Assembly: GCF_000348945.1 (NCBI RefSeq)
Contig: NZ_AOCK01000001.1
Coordinates: forward strand, 124,001 to 188,000
Direction: 5' to 3'
Length of the DNA stretch: 64,000 bases
Source of the DNA: Paeniglutamicibacter gangotriensis Lz1y
Lineage (GTDB): Bacteria > Actinomycetota > Actinomycetes > Actinomycetales > Micrococcaceae
Shown here one piece after another: positions 46,555-55,694 of the stretch. Positions within the stretch are counted from its first letter, which is position 1; each line of letters opens with the position of its first letter. Made by a program: the position numbers and the translations under genes. The notes below the pieces were generated by a model. That model ran no database searches. It was not told the origin of the DNA and was given only the letters and a program-made list of their open reading frames with translations.

Positions 46555-47894
46555 TGCTCGCGAAATAATCCTGCATGCCTCAACTAATCTGCTCGCCAAA
46601 TACGGCATCCCCGGACTGAGCACGCATCTTGGCCCGGTTGATGAGCTGGTTCTGAATGGCATTGATGCGGCGGGTGATGGCCGCCGGGTTCAGATCCCGG
46701 TGGATGCCGGCGAGGGCCTCGGCGTGCTCCGGGTCCATGGCCTCCAGATTCACGATGCGTTGGTAGGCGGTGCGGGGCCTGTCGTAGGTACGTTTCCTGC
46801 GGCCTGAACGTGCGGTGCCGTAGCCGTTGGCCTTGACCATCGGCAGCAGGTGGTTCTTGCGCAGGTTCACCAGTCCCAGAGCTCGTTGAGCAGGCCCATC
46901 TCCTCGGGCCCCTCGTAGCGGAACCGGAACGCATGGCGGCGGACCCAATCCCGGTTCCGCTGCTCGACATGCGCATTGTCGTTGTGCTTGTACGCTCGTG
47001 CCCTGGTCAGATCGATGTTTCGCTCCTGCGCCCACTCGATGAGCTGGGTGTTGATGAATTCACCACCATTGTCGAAGTCCAGGGCCCGCATCGGGTAGGG
47101 CAGAGACCGGACCAGCAGGTCGATCCCGGCCACCACATGGCTGTGCGCACGGTTCTTCACACACGTATTCACGGTCCACCCGGTGAACACATCGGTGAGG
47201 GTGATCGAATACAGGAACTCGCCCTTGAGGCTGTGCCCGCAGTGGGCCACGGTGTCGATCTCGAAGAACCCCGGCTCCTGCTCCATCGGCGTGCCCGACC
47301 ACCGCACCGGGATCTCCGAACGCAACATCGCCCCTGGCTTGGTGGAGGACAACGCCGAAGGGTATCGGGCGTCGCGCAAGGGCTTCAGGTACCGATCCAT
47401 GGTGGAGGCCGACATGGACAACAATTCGTGGCGGACCCCGTCGGTGAGCAACCCCGCCACGGGCCCGAGTTCGTCGAAGCGTTCCAGCCGCTCAAGGTCG
47501 TGGGCCATGATCGGTGCCAGGTACTTCCCGCACGGCTCCCCGGACAGCGTCCAGATCCGCTCCAAGACCTTGATGGCCGCAGCACCGTACTTCCGGGGCC
47601 TGCGCCGCGGCAGGGGCTTCGGCGCCCCGCGTGCGGGCTTGCGTAGTTCCGTGGCCAGGCGCCGGCGCGCGTTGGCCCTTGACCAGCCTGTCGACGCGCA
47701 CAGGTAGTCGAGCATCACGCCCTTCTGCCCCTTGGTTCCTTTCGCGTATTCGGCCGCAAAGCCTTTGACCAGTTCCTGCCGGGTGTCCATCGAAATCCCC
47801 TGTTTCATTACCCCAGCACACCGCGCTGCCCGCCCCGGTGGCCAGAGTTTTCGCGAGCATTCCTAAATGAGGCATGAACCTCATTTCGCGAGCA
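46555..47894 (-). mobile_element. insertion sequence with bipartite 12-bp terminal repeats
   Basis: A 1340-bp element. Left end TGCTCGCGAAAT (46555-46566) is repeated inverted at the right end (47883-47894). At each end a second TGCTCGC(G/C)AAA occurs exactly 35 bases inward, with ATGCCTCA between, so the termini are bipartite transposase-binding sites. One transposase gene, on the minus strand, fills the inside. I see no clear target-site duplication. Confidence 0.82.
46580..47808 (-). pseudogene. DDE (rve) transposase, frameshifted near its last third
   Basis: The first 313 codons (47808 to 46867) encode an N-terminal HTH region (QKGVMLDYLCASTGWSRANARRRLA) and an integrase-type catalytic core: FFEIDTVAHCG (Asp), ALDFDNGGEFIN (Asp) and HVEQRNRDWVRRHAFR (Glu). 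The frame stops after LLNELWDW near 46867. A one-base shift restores LVNLRKNHLLPMVKANGYG... to about 46580, the expected C-terminal region. No slippery heptamer is evident, so a damaging mutation is more likely than programmed frameshifting. The family is integrase-core, IS481/ISNCY-like; exact group not determined. Confidence 0.82.
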
Positions 47895-47981
47895 CTTTAG
47901 ATGAGTCAACACGTTTCCTTGAAAAGTGCGGTGGCAACGGGGTACGGTCGGCAGGAGACCGAGTGGGTAGGGGGAGTCGTT

Positions 47982-48452
47982 ATGAGTAGTCCTGCGGTAA
48001 GCCGAGGGCCGGGGTCCGGGCCCGTTCACGATTTCTTCACTATCGCTCTGCGGTCTGGCTGGCGCTGGTTGGCCATGTCCATGCTGTTGGTTTCCGCGCT
48101 GGCGCACACCACGGTGGTTGCTCCCGGGCTGGCTGAAACAACTTATATGGGTGTGCTTTTCATTGGGCTGATCCTTGCCGATTTGATGCTGATCGCCGCG
48201 TTGTGGATCCGTGACAGCCCAGCCATGTGGACCTTGACCGCCATCATCACCGGGTTGGCGTTTCTGGCGTATGTCTTATCGCGTACGGTGGGACTGCCGC
48301 AATCCTCCGGCTACATCGGGGACTGGGTCTCGGGGCCGGGCCTCGCGTCAATCGCTTCTGAAGCCGTGAGCTGTATCGTCGCGCTATGGGTCTTAACCAG
48401 ACACTTCACTCGCGCACGCCAGCCCAGCCACGTCCCACCCGTGTCCGGGTGA
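47982..48452 (+). CDS. four-helix small membrane protein (head of unit 3)
   Basis: A 156-residue paralogue of the protein at 34000, sharing HDFFTIALRSGWRWLAM, the GVLFI-LILADL helix, YVLSRTVGLPQSSGYIGDWVS and IASEAVSCIVAL. ATG 47982 is preceded by AGGGGGAG. The IS element ends 88 bases upstream. Function unknown, but two copies of equal length with an intact frame suggest selection. Confidence 0.75.
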   Translation: MSSPAVSRGPGSGPVHDFFTIALRSGWRWLAMSMLLVSALAHTTVVAPGLAETTYMGVLFIGLILADLMLIAALWIRDSPAMWTLTAIITGLAFLAYVLSRTVGLPQSSGYIGDWVSGPGLASIASEAVSCIVALWVLTRHFTRARQPSHVPPVSG

Positions 48453-48465
48453 GATACGGAGAATA

Positions 48466-48700
48466 GGGTGGCGCAAGCGGTCGAGCAGCACCGCGACAGG
48501 AACCTTGCCGAGCGCACACATCTGGCCCTGGGTTTATCCAGCATCGCGCTGGTCTCCCGCGCGGCATCCGTCGCCCCGAACACGGGGGTCATCGAAGCCG
48601 TTGCTCAACGCCTTGACACCATCGCGGGACCGCTGCTGGGAACCTTGCCGACGCCCGGAACGTTGTCGCTGTCCTTTGCTCGGTTGGGGACGGGGCAGGC
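48466..48700 (+). pseudogene. third sensor-kinase remnant, H-box deleted (unit 3)
   Basis: Reads VEQHRDRNLAERTHLA-LGLSSIALVSRAAS...AVAQRLDTIAG, matching AEQHRAGTLAERTRLAREIHDTLAQGLSS...AAAERLETIGE of the kinase at 21299. Exactly the REIHDTLAQ segment with the phospho-accepting His is missing. The membrane domain and the ATPase domain are gone as well. Confidence 0.75.
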
Positions 48701-49242
48701 GCCGGGCACGTATTTGTGGCTCTACCGACATATCCGTGGGCGTGAGCCGCGATCTTTAACGGCCGCACGCCGCTTCCCGCCGAGGATTTTTGACTGACTA
48801 AGGTACAAAAATTCAAGGACTGGAAACGGCATGCAGAAAACAAGCATAGGGGCCACCCTGCTGGGTGCCGAAATACAACCGTTCACCACGTGGAGAACTG
48901 TCCGGCAGCCGGGGTTCTACTGGCTAGGGTGAGACCCTACAAATCCATGCACAACAGATGTGGGAACCGCTCCAGGAATTCCCCCGCTACGACCGTGGTG
49001 AGGGCCCCGGCGTTGGCAACCCGGTTCTTGCTCGGACCCGGCATTATCCCGTGGGATGCAGCCAACAAGAAGCAACGTGGAAACCGCCAACGCTGAGCCC
49101 AGACGCACGGCATGGCCCGTGCGGTGCTGCGGCCCTTTCCTCGGCTCTCCGCTCGATGACGCCGGGGCCTGATGCTTCCGCGCTGGATGCTGCTTGGTCC
49201 AAGCTGCGCCGTGGATGCGTGCCGGTCGCGGTCAGGGCAGGC
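48701..49242. other. intergenic decay zone, no confident gene
   Basis: The right border of the repeated region. A minus-strand frame at 48917-49108 (GTG start) begins with a lipoprotein-like leader (STLLLVGC) but its remainder looks non-coding. Confidence 0.4.
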
Positions 49243-50304
49243 TCAGTGCTGCGGCGGTGCGTTCCAACCCCCGGGCTGTCCCCCTGCGCCGAGTGCGGCC
49301 ACGGGTGCCGGCGGGGTGCTGAGCCGCGCAATATTCCGCTTTTTCGCCAGCCTCATGACTACCAAGACGAAGATGACGGTGGTGGCCATCGACACCAGCA
49401 GGCTGGGCAGGTCACTCTGGGTGTCAGAGACATCGATCAATCCCACGGCACCCATGGCAAAGAGCAGGGAATTGTTCACCACGTGCAGCGCAATCGCAGC
49501 CTCCAGGCCGCCGGTCCGCCACGCCAACCAGCCGGCGGCCAGGGCGAAGAAACCCACGTCCAGCTGCCCGTAGATGTCGTAGCCATGCCCCAGCACAAAC
49601 AGCGGGATGGGCAACAGGATCGCGAACGCCGGGTGGCGCAGCCAACCACCGATCAGCTGCATCAAATATCCGCGGAACACATACTCCTCGGCCGCTGCCT
49701 GGAAGGGCACCAGCAGGATGGTCATGATCAGCAGGATGCCCATGTCCGGGTTGTTGAAGTCCACCGAGATTGGGCGGCCCGCAATGGCCTCAACGACGAA
49801 AGACAGCGAAAAGCTCAGCGCCAAGAGCACGAAGGCCACGCCCATGCACCAGCCCAGCCAACCCCAGCGCATGCGCCCGGCCACAGAGGTTAACGATCCG
49901 ACCTTCTGCACGTTCATCATCCGGGTGGCCAACAGGATCACCGGCAGCATCAAGATCAGGCTGACCAAAATGAAAGCGAAGATAGCGGGGTTGGACATGT
50001 CGAGCTCATCCGGCGAAAGCGCCACGGCTTCCATGGCGCTTTCGATCTCCGGGTTGCCCGCGGCCACCACCACAAACACGATCGTGGCCACGATCATCAC
50101 CCCGAGGTAGAGGCCCAAGGCGATCAGGCCGACCATCAACGGCTTCCACCAGCGGTAGGCACGGTAGGTGCGGGCCAACCGGTGGTATTCAAGCGGTTCG
50201 GCCGGAGCCGGGGGCGGCACCGGTGCCGGCATCCAATAGGCCGGCGGCTGGCCGGGCTGCGGGTGCTGTGCCGGGGGAGGGAATGGTGGGGGGATCGTGT
50301 TCAT
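49243..50304 (-). CDS. CPBP family intramembrane metalloprotease
   Basis: A 353-residue protein with a proline-rich cytosolic N-terminus (MNTIPPPFPPPAQHPQPGQP) followed by about eight helices. The CPBP (Abi/CAAX protease-like) motifs are EEYVFRGYLMQL (Glu-Glu and Arg), VLGHGYD (His) and ALHVVNNSLLF (His/Asn), the expected metal and catalytic residues. Family members cleave membrane substrates or handle bacteriocin self-immunity. ATG 50304 is chosen because it opens the proline-rich tail; the upstream in-frame extension overlaps the divergent kinase gene. Confidence 0.85.
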   Translation of the reverse strand: MNTIPPPFPPPAQHPQPGQPPAYWMPAPVPPPAPAEPLEYHRLARTYRAYRWWKPLMVGLIALGLYLGVMIVATIVFVVVAAGNPEIESAMEAVALSPDELDMSNPAIFAFILVSLILMLPVILLATRMMNVQKVGSLTSVAGRMRWGWLGWCMGVAFVLLALSFSLSFVVEAIAGRPISVDFNNPDMGILLIMTILLVPFQAAAEEYVFRGYLMQLIGGWLRHPAFAILLPIPLFVLGHGYDIYGQLDVGFFALAAGWLAWRTGGLEAAIALHVVNNSLLFAMGAVGLIDVSDTQSDLPSLLVSMATTVIFVLVVMRLAKKRNIARLSTPPAPVAALGAGGQPGGWNAPPQH

Positions 50305-50437
50305 GTCACCATTCTGTATCAACGAGTGCCCATTTTCCCTCGACAATACGGACGATCTTTGTGCGGCCGGCGGGGGATCCAATGTTGGTCCTTTCGGTCG
50401 ATACCCCCTGGTGGAGGCCGCCGGTAACGTTAAGCCA

Positions 50438-51685
50438 ATGACCTCTGAAGCCCACCCGGCAAGCAAAACAACTAGGCTGCGCGCCCTGTGGGCGCAGGCC
50501 TGGCGGATGGCCCTGGGCGTTTTGATCGGGCTCGTGGGCTTCGGCATCGTCTACGACGCCTACTCACCCGATCTCCCCGCCGACGTGGCCGCCGTCGGTG
50601 CCCTAGTTCTACTGGACATATTCTGCGGGCTAGCGGCCCTGGTGATCTACCCGTTCCGGCATCGGTTCCCGCTGCCGGTCGTGATCGTGCTGGTGCTGCT
50701 GTCGATTCCCTCGGCGTGCGCCGCCGGATTCACCATATTGGGCGTCGTGTCCCTGGCCACCCGACGCAAGCCCTGGGAAATTACCGCGGTGACGGTGTTG
50801 TTCCTTGCCGTGACCCAGATCAGCGAGGAAGTCGTGGGCAAGACGCTGGTTCCGGCCGAGGAAGTGCTGGCCTGGTGGGAGACGGGTATCGCCGCCATGG
50901 TGATGATCGCCGTCATGGTGCTCACCGGCATGTACATCGGTGGACGCCGCCAATTGGCTGCCTCCCAGCGCGAACAGCTGCACAGTGCCCACCGAGAACG
51001 GCAGGCGCAGATCCAAGCGGCCAAGGCCGATGAACGCACCCGCATTGCCCGGGAAATGCATGACGTTCTGGCGCACCGACTCTCACTGGTAGCCCTGCAT
51101 GCCGGGGCCCTGGAATACCGCAGCGACCTCACACCGCAAGAAATCAAGAACACCGCCGGCATCATCAGGGAAAATTCGCATCTGGCCCTCGGCGAGCTGC
51201 GTGAAGTGCTGGGCATGTTGCGTGACCCCCACACGCTTTTCGACGATGAGTCGGCCAGACCTCAACCCACGCTGGAGCAGTTGGGGCAGATCCTGGAAGA
51301 CAGCAGGGCCGTGGGCACCGGGGTGGAGCTGCTGCTGGAACCAAAGATGCGCAAACGGTTGGATTCGCTGCCGGAAACCTTAAGCCGCCACCTGTATCGC
51401 ATCATCCAAGAAACACTCACCAACGCCCGCCGCCATGCTCCGGGGGCCGCCGTCGTGCTTCAGATCGGCGGCTTAGGCGAGGACCGCTTGTTTCTGCAGG
51501 CCTCCAACCAGCTTGTAGCCGTGTCTCGGGAAGCCGCAGCAACAGGATCAGGATCAACGAGTGGTTCGGGCCTCGGGCTGACGGGCCTGGCCGAGAGGGT
51601 CCGGCTTGCCGGCGGGGAATTGCAGATCGGACCGGAAAACCAGGGTGAATTCGTCTTGAAAGTGTGGTTGCCATGGGAAACCTAG
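50438..51685 (+). CDS. sensor histidine kinase (system A beside ABC exporter)
   Basis: A 415-residue DesK/NarX-type kinase: about five membrane helices (residues 20-165), coiled coil, H-box ERTRIAREMHDVLAHRLSLV (His about 206) and HATPase region (ETLTNARRHAPGA, SGSGLGLTGLAERVRLAGG). It is divergent from the CPBP protease gene with 133 bases between starts. Its stop overlaps the start of its regulator by 13 bases. Confidence 0.88.
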   Translation: MTSEAHPASKTTRLRALWAQAWRMALGVLIGLVGFGIVYDAYSPDLPADVAAVGALVLLDIFCGLAALVIYPFRHRFPLPVVIVLVLLSIPSACAAGFTILGVVSLATRRKPWEITAVTVLFLAVTQISEEVVGKTLVPAEEVLAWWETGIAAMVMIAVMVLTGMYIGGRRQLAASQREQLHSAHRERQAQIQAAKADERTRIAREMHDVLAHRLSLVALHAGALEYRSDLTPQEIKNTAGIIRENSHLALGELREVLGMLRDPHTLFDDESARPQPTLEQLGQILEDSRAVGTGVELLLEPKMRKRLDSLPETLSRHLYRIIQETLTNARRHAPGAAVVLQIGGLGEDRLFLQASNQLVAVSREAAATGSGSTSGSGLGLTGLAERVRLAGGELQIGPENQGEFVLKVWLPWET

Positions 51686-52341
51686 ATACCTTGATCCGGA
51701 TCATGCTGGTTGACGATGAGAACCTGGTGCGTGCCGGGCTGCGGATGATTTTGGAGTCCGACCCTCGCATCGAGGTAGTCGGTGAATGCGCCGACGGCCG
51801 TACGGCAGTGGAACGGGTCGACGCGCTCGCCCCGGACTTGGTGCTGATGGACATCAGGATGCCCGTCATGGACGGTCTGGAGGCCAGTCAGGCAATTCTG
51901 AAGACGCGTCCGGACCAAAAAATCTTGGTCCTGACCACGTTCAACACCGACGAGATGGTGCTGACCGCGCTCAAGGCAGGGGTCAGTGGGTTCCTGCTCA
52001 AGGACACCCCGCCGGCCGAACTCATGGAGGCAATCAACCAGGTGGCCGCCGGCCGGACGATGCTCTCGGAATCGGTCACCAAGCAACTGATCGCCGTGGC
52101 GGGATCGCGCCCGGAAGGCTCGCGGCGCCAGGCAGCCCTGGAAAAACTGGGGGTGCTCACCGAGCGGGAACGCGAGATCGCGGTGGCGATCGCGCGCGGG
52201 TACGCGAATCAGGAGATCGCCGGGAAGCTGTTTATTTCCTTGGCCACGGTGAAGACTCACATCGGCAGGGTATTGGAAAAGCTGGACATGGAAAACCGTG
52301 TCCAGGTGGCGCTGTGCGTTTTCGAAGCGGAGTCCGGCTGA
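51673..52341 (+). CDS. NarL/LuxR-family response regulator (system A)
   Basis: A 222-residue regulator: DDE near residues 13-15, phospho-acceptor Asp in LVLMDIRMPVMDG (about 60), TTFN, LLKDTPP, and LuxR helix-turn-helix TEREREIAVAIARGYANQEIAGKLFISLATVKTHIGRVLEKL. It likely controls the ABC transporter whose first gene begins 118 bases downstream. Confidence 0.9.
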   Translation: MGNLDTLIRIMLVDDENLVRAGLRMILESDPRIEVVGECADGRTAVERVDALAPDLVLMDIRMPVMDGLEASQAILKTRPDQKILVLTTFNTDEMVLTALKAGVSGFLLKDTPPAELMEAINQVAAGRTMLSESVTKQLIAVAGSRPEGSRRQAALEKLGVLTEREREIAVAIARGYANQEIAGKLFISLATVKTHIGRVLEKLDMENRVQVALCVFEAESG

Positions 52342-52459
52342 GGCGAAAGTAGCCATCCCCTAAGGGATTACCCGTACGCCGAAAGAGTGACAGGACGCGG
52401 CACGAAGATCATCCGCGGGGGCGGTGACGCGGTGTCCAGAATTCCGTACCGTTGAAGAC

Positions 52460-53404
52460 ATGATCACAGCAGAGGCACTAACCAAGAACTATGGCACCAA
52501 GCGTGCAGTGGATTCGGTGAGCTTCACCGTCCAGCCGGGCAAAGTCACCGGCTTCCTCGGCCCCAACGGGGCAGGAAAATCCACCACCATGCGCATGATC
52601 GTTGGCCTTGACCGGCCCTCGATCGGAAACGTGACCGTCAACGGCCGCAAGTACGCCGAGCATGCCGCGCCGTTGCGCGAGGTAGGTGCCCTGCTGGAAG
52701 CCAAGTCGGTACACAAGTCCCGCAGTGCACGCACCCACCTGCGGGCACTGGCCGCCACCCACTCGATCCCCAAAAAGCGGGTCGACGACGTCATCGAGCT
52801 CACCGGGCTCGAGGCAGTCGCTACCAAGAAAGTCGGCGGATTCTCGCTGGGCATGGGCCAGCGTCTGGGCATCGCGGTGGCGCTGTTGGGCGACCCGCAG
52901 ACCCTGATCCTCGACGAACCGGTCAACGGACTGGACCCCGAGGGTGTGTTGTGGGTCCGCAACCTCGCCCGCTACCAGGCGGCGCAGGGCAAGACCGTGT
53001 TCATTTCCTCGCACCTGATGAGCGAAATGGCGCTGACCGCCGACCACCTGATCGTCATCGGGCGCGGCCGCATCATCGCCGACGCCCCCATCGACCAGGT
53101 CATCGGCGGCACCAACGTGCCCACCTGCCGGGTCAAGACCGACTCGGCCGAAGAGCTGATGAACGCGCTGGCCGCCCAGGACGTGCAACTCACCCGCTTG
53201 GACGCCGCCACCGTCGAGGTCGCCGGACTTGACGGCCGGGCGATTGCCACCCGCGCGATGGAAACCGGGATCATGATCTACGAGCTGACCCCGGTGAAGC
53301 AATCCCTCGAAGCTGCCTACATGGCCTTGACCCAGGACGAGGTCGAGTATCACTCTCATGTCGGCAATCCGCTGACCACCGCAAATTCCGGAAAGCAGGC
53401 TTAG
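52460..53404 (+). CDS. ABC transporter ATP-binding protein (DrrA/bacitracin-type)
   Basis: A 314-residue ATPase with Walker A GPNGAGKST (about residues 34-42), Q-loop region, signature FSLGMGQRLGIA, Walker B LILDEPVNGLDPEG and switch His in SSHLMSE. The GMGQR signature and the C-terminal accessory domain (residues 220-300) are typical of ABC-2-type exporters of antibiotics or peptides. The permease gene starts three bases after its stop. Confidence 0.9.
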   Translation: MITAEALTKNYGTKRAVDSVSFTVQPGKVTGFLGPNGAGKSTTMRMIVGLDRPSIGNVTVNGRKYAEHAAPLREVGALLEAKSVHKSRSARTHLRALAATHSIPKKRVDDVIELTGLEAVATKKVGGFSLGMGQRLGIAVALLGDPQTLILDEPVNGLDPEGVLWVRNLARYQAAQGKTVFISSHLMSEMALTADHLIVIGRGRIIADAPIDQVIGGTNVPTCRVKTDSAEELMNALAAQDVQLTRLDAATVEVAGLDGRAIATRAMETGIMIYELTPVKQSLEAAYMALTQDEVEYHSHVGNPLTTANSGKQA

Positions 53405-53406
53405 CG

Positions 53407-54279
53407 ATGAGCACCGAAACCATGAAACGCCCGCGTTCCGCCGAGCCCGGAGCCGCAGGCAGCGGAAAGTTGAAATTCAGCGGGGTGCTGCGCAGTGAAT
53501 TCATCAAATTCTTCTCGCTGCCCTCCACCCTGATCCTGATCCTCTCCACCCTGGTGGTGATGGTGGGCTTCGCCGCCCTGAGCGCCTGGGGCATTGGCGT
53601 GTCCATGGAGGCGATGGCCAGTGACCCGGAGATGATGGCCCAGATGGGGGTCATGGGGGACATGGAGACGATGGCGGCAGCGATTCCGGGCAGCGGACTG
53701 ATGTTCGCCCAATTGATTATGGGCGCCCTGGCGGTGATGGTGATGAGCTCCGAGTTCGCCACCGGAGCGGCCCGCTCGACCTTCGTCGCCGTCCCCAACC
53801 GCCAGCTTGTGCTCGGGGCCAAGACGCTGCTGGTGAGCATCGTGTCCATCGTGGTTGCCCTGGTTTCGCTCCTGCTGTCATATCTGTTGGCCAAACCGAT
53901 CGCGGAGAATTACAAGCTGTCCCTGGAGTTCTCCTCCGAGGCGTTCCAACGCCAGCTCTGGTTTGGGGTGCTGTACGTGCTGATGGTCTCGCTGATCGCA
54001 CTGGCGCTGGGCGCGCTGCTGCGCAACTCGGCCGGCGGCATCGTGGTGCTCGCAGCATTGTTCTTCGTGCTGCCGATCGCCGTGGGCAGCCTCTCCTCCA
54101 TCGTCTCCTGGCTGGCCGACGTCGCGCGTTTCCTGCCCGACGCCGCGGGAACCGCCCTGATGATGATGCCCGGCGCGGATAATGCGCTCGAGACCTGGGC
54201 CTCGGGCCTGGTGGTCGCCGGCTGGTGCATCATCCCGTTGGCTTTCGCCGCGGTCACGCTCCAACGCCGCGATATCTAG
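53407..54279 (+). CDS. ABC-2-type transporter permease
   Basis: A 290-residue membrane protein with six helices and a large first extracytoplasmic loop rich in Met/Glu (MEAMASDPEMMAQMGVMGDMETM, residues about 60-85). It pairs with the ATPase just upstream. The arrangement kinase-regulator-ATPase-permease-kinase-regulator suggests response to an envelope-active compound, but the substrate is unknown. Confidence 0.87.
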   Translation: MSTETMKRPRSAEPGAAGSGKLKFSGVLRSEFIKFFSLPSTLILILSTLVVMVGFAALSAWGIGVSMEAMASDPEMMAQMGVMGDMETMAAAIPGSGLMFAQLIMGALAVMVMSSEFATGAARSTFVAVPNRQLVLGAKTLLVSIVSIVVALVSLLLSYLLAKPIAENYKLSLEFSSEAFQRQLWFGVLYVLMVSLIALALGALLRNSAGGIVVLAALFFVLPIAVGSLSSIVSWLADVARFLPDAAGTALMMMPGADNALETWASGLVVAGWCIIPLAFAAVTLQRRDI

Positions 54280-54310
54280 GTTTACACCAACCTCTGGATA
54301 GGCTCGAAGA

Positions 54311-55684
54311 ATGAATGAGATCCCGTCGAAGCAGACCCCCGGTGCGCCGGAGGTCTCCTTCGACGACCTCTCGGCGCTGCGCGTTGGCCGCTTCCGCGGA
54401 TTCATGCGGCGCCATCCACGACTCGTGGACACGCTGGTGGTGCTGCTCTACTGCATCTTGTCGGTACCCAGCATCCTGGATTCCGCGTTCAGCGCGCATT
54501 GGCTGACGGTGGGGCTGCTGGTGCTCACCGGCGTGATGCTGTACTTCAGGCGACGCTGGCCGATGCCGGTGCTGGTGCTGGTGGTGCTGGCCGACAACGG
54601 TGCCACGCTGCTGGACTCCTCGTACTTGGGCAGCAGCGTCGGGCTGTGGATCGCGCTCTACACCGCCTCAACAAGATATTCCGCACGCCGCATGTTCATC
54701 CTCGCCGTGCTGGTCAGCGCCTTGCAGGGGCTGATCTTCATCGTTTTTGGTCTGCCGGGACTGTTCACCAGCTCCCCCGAAGACCAGGCGGCGCTGGCGG
54801 AGCTCGGTGGCAAGGTGCTGCTGATCAGCATCGGGCTGGCATCCATGCTGGGCAGCAACATCGCCGCGGTGGGAATCGGTGCGGCGGTGCGCAACCACCG
54901 GCTGCACGACGCCGAACTGAACAACTGGGCCGTGCGTGTGCAAACGCTCGCCCAGGTGCGCGAACGCAACCGGATCGCCCGGGAGATGCACGACGTGGTG
55001 GCCCACTCGCTATCGGTGATGATCGCCCTGTCCGACGGTGCCGCAGTGGTGCTCAAACGCGACCCGGTCCGCGCCGGAGAGGTGCTGAACGAACTTTCGG
55101 GCACCGGGCGGCGCGCGTTGGGGGACATGCGCCGGGTCATCGGGGTGCTGCGCACCGGGGATAACGGGGCGCCGTTGGAACCTCAGCCCGGCGGATCGCT
55201 CCAAGAGATGCTCGCCGGATTCACGGTCGCAGGGCTGCCGCTGCGCTACACCACCACCGGCCCCGCACTGCCCGAGGATGCCACATTCTTACTGACCATC
55301 CACCGCATCATCCAAGAATCGCTGACCAACGTGCTGCGCTACGGACGCAACGTAAGCACCGTGGAAGTCTCGGTCTGCCGGTCCGGCGAGGACGTCACGG
55401 TGCGCATCCACGACGACGGCGTGCACCAGGGGGCCCGCCGCGAAATGATCGGATCGGCCCAGGGCATCCGCGGCATGAAGGAACGGGCGGCGCTCTTTGA
55501 CGGCACGTTAGCGGCAGGACCGGACCCCCGCGGCGGCTGGACGGTGCTGGCCACCCTCAAGCTGCCCTGCCCGGCACCTTGCCCGGAAAAGAAACCAGCA
55601 CAGCACACCCAGGAACCTGCCACCGACCCGGCGCCGGATCTCGCAGCCACACCGGCACCCACTACCCAGAACCAAGGATCGTGA
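54311..55684 (+). CDS. sensor histidine kinase (system B)
   Basis: A 457-residue DesK/NarX-type kinase with about four to five membrane helices (residues 40-195), H-box RNRIAREMHDVVAHSLSVMI (His about 228) and HATPase motifs (ESLTNVLRYG, RIHDDGVHQG, GIRGMKERAALF). It ends in a Pro/Ala/Thr-rich tail (about 420-457). The regulator follows by 10 bases. Confidence 0.9.
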   Translation: MNEIPSKQTPGAPEVSFDDLSALRVGRFRGFMRRHPRLVDTLVVLLYCILSVPSILDSAFSAHWLTVGLLVLTGVMLYFRRRWPMPVLVLVVLADNGATLLDSSYLGSSVGLWIALYTASTRYSARRMFILAVLVSALQGLIFIVFGLPGLFTSSPEDQAALAELGGKVLLISIGLASMLGSNIAAVGIGAAVRNHRLHDAELNNWAVRVQTLAQVRERNRIAREMHDVVAHSLSVMIALSDGAAVVLKRDPVRAGEVLNELSGTGRRALGDMRRVIGVLRTGDNGAPLEPQPGGSLQEMLAGFTVAGLPLRYTTTGPALPEDATFLLTIHRIIQESLTNVLRYGRNVSTVEVSVCRSGEDVTVRIHDDGVHQGARREMIGSAQGIRGMKERAALFDGTLAAGPDPRGGWTVLATLKLPCPAPCPEKKPAQHTQEPATDPAPDLAATPAPTTQNQGS

Positions 55685-55694
55685 GCACAACCCC

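Noticed and set aside
48917-49108. lipoprotein-like leader (STLLLVGC) on the minus strand
   Set aside because: The signal-like stretch is followed by only about 45 low-complexity residues, there is no ribosome binding site, and the region is a decay zone; chance is likely.
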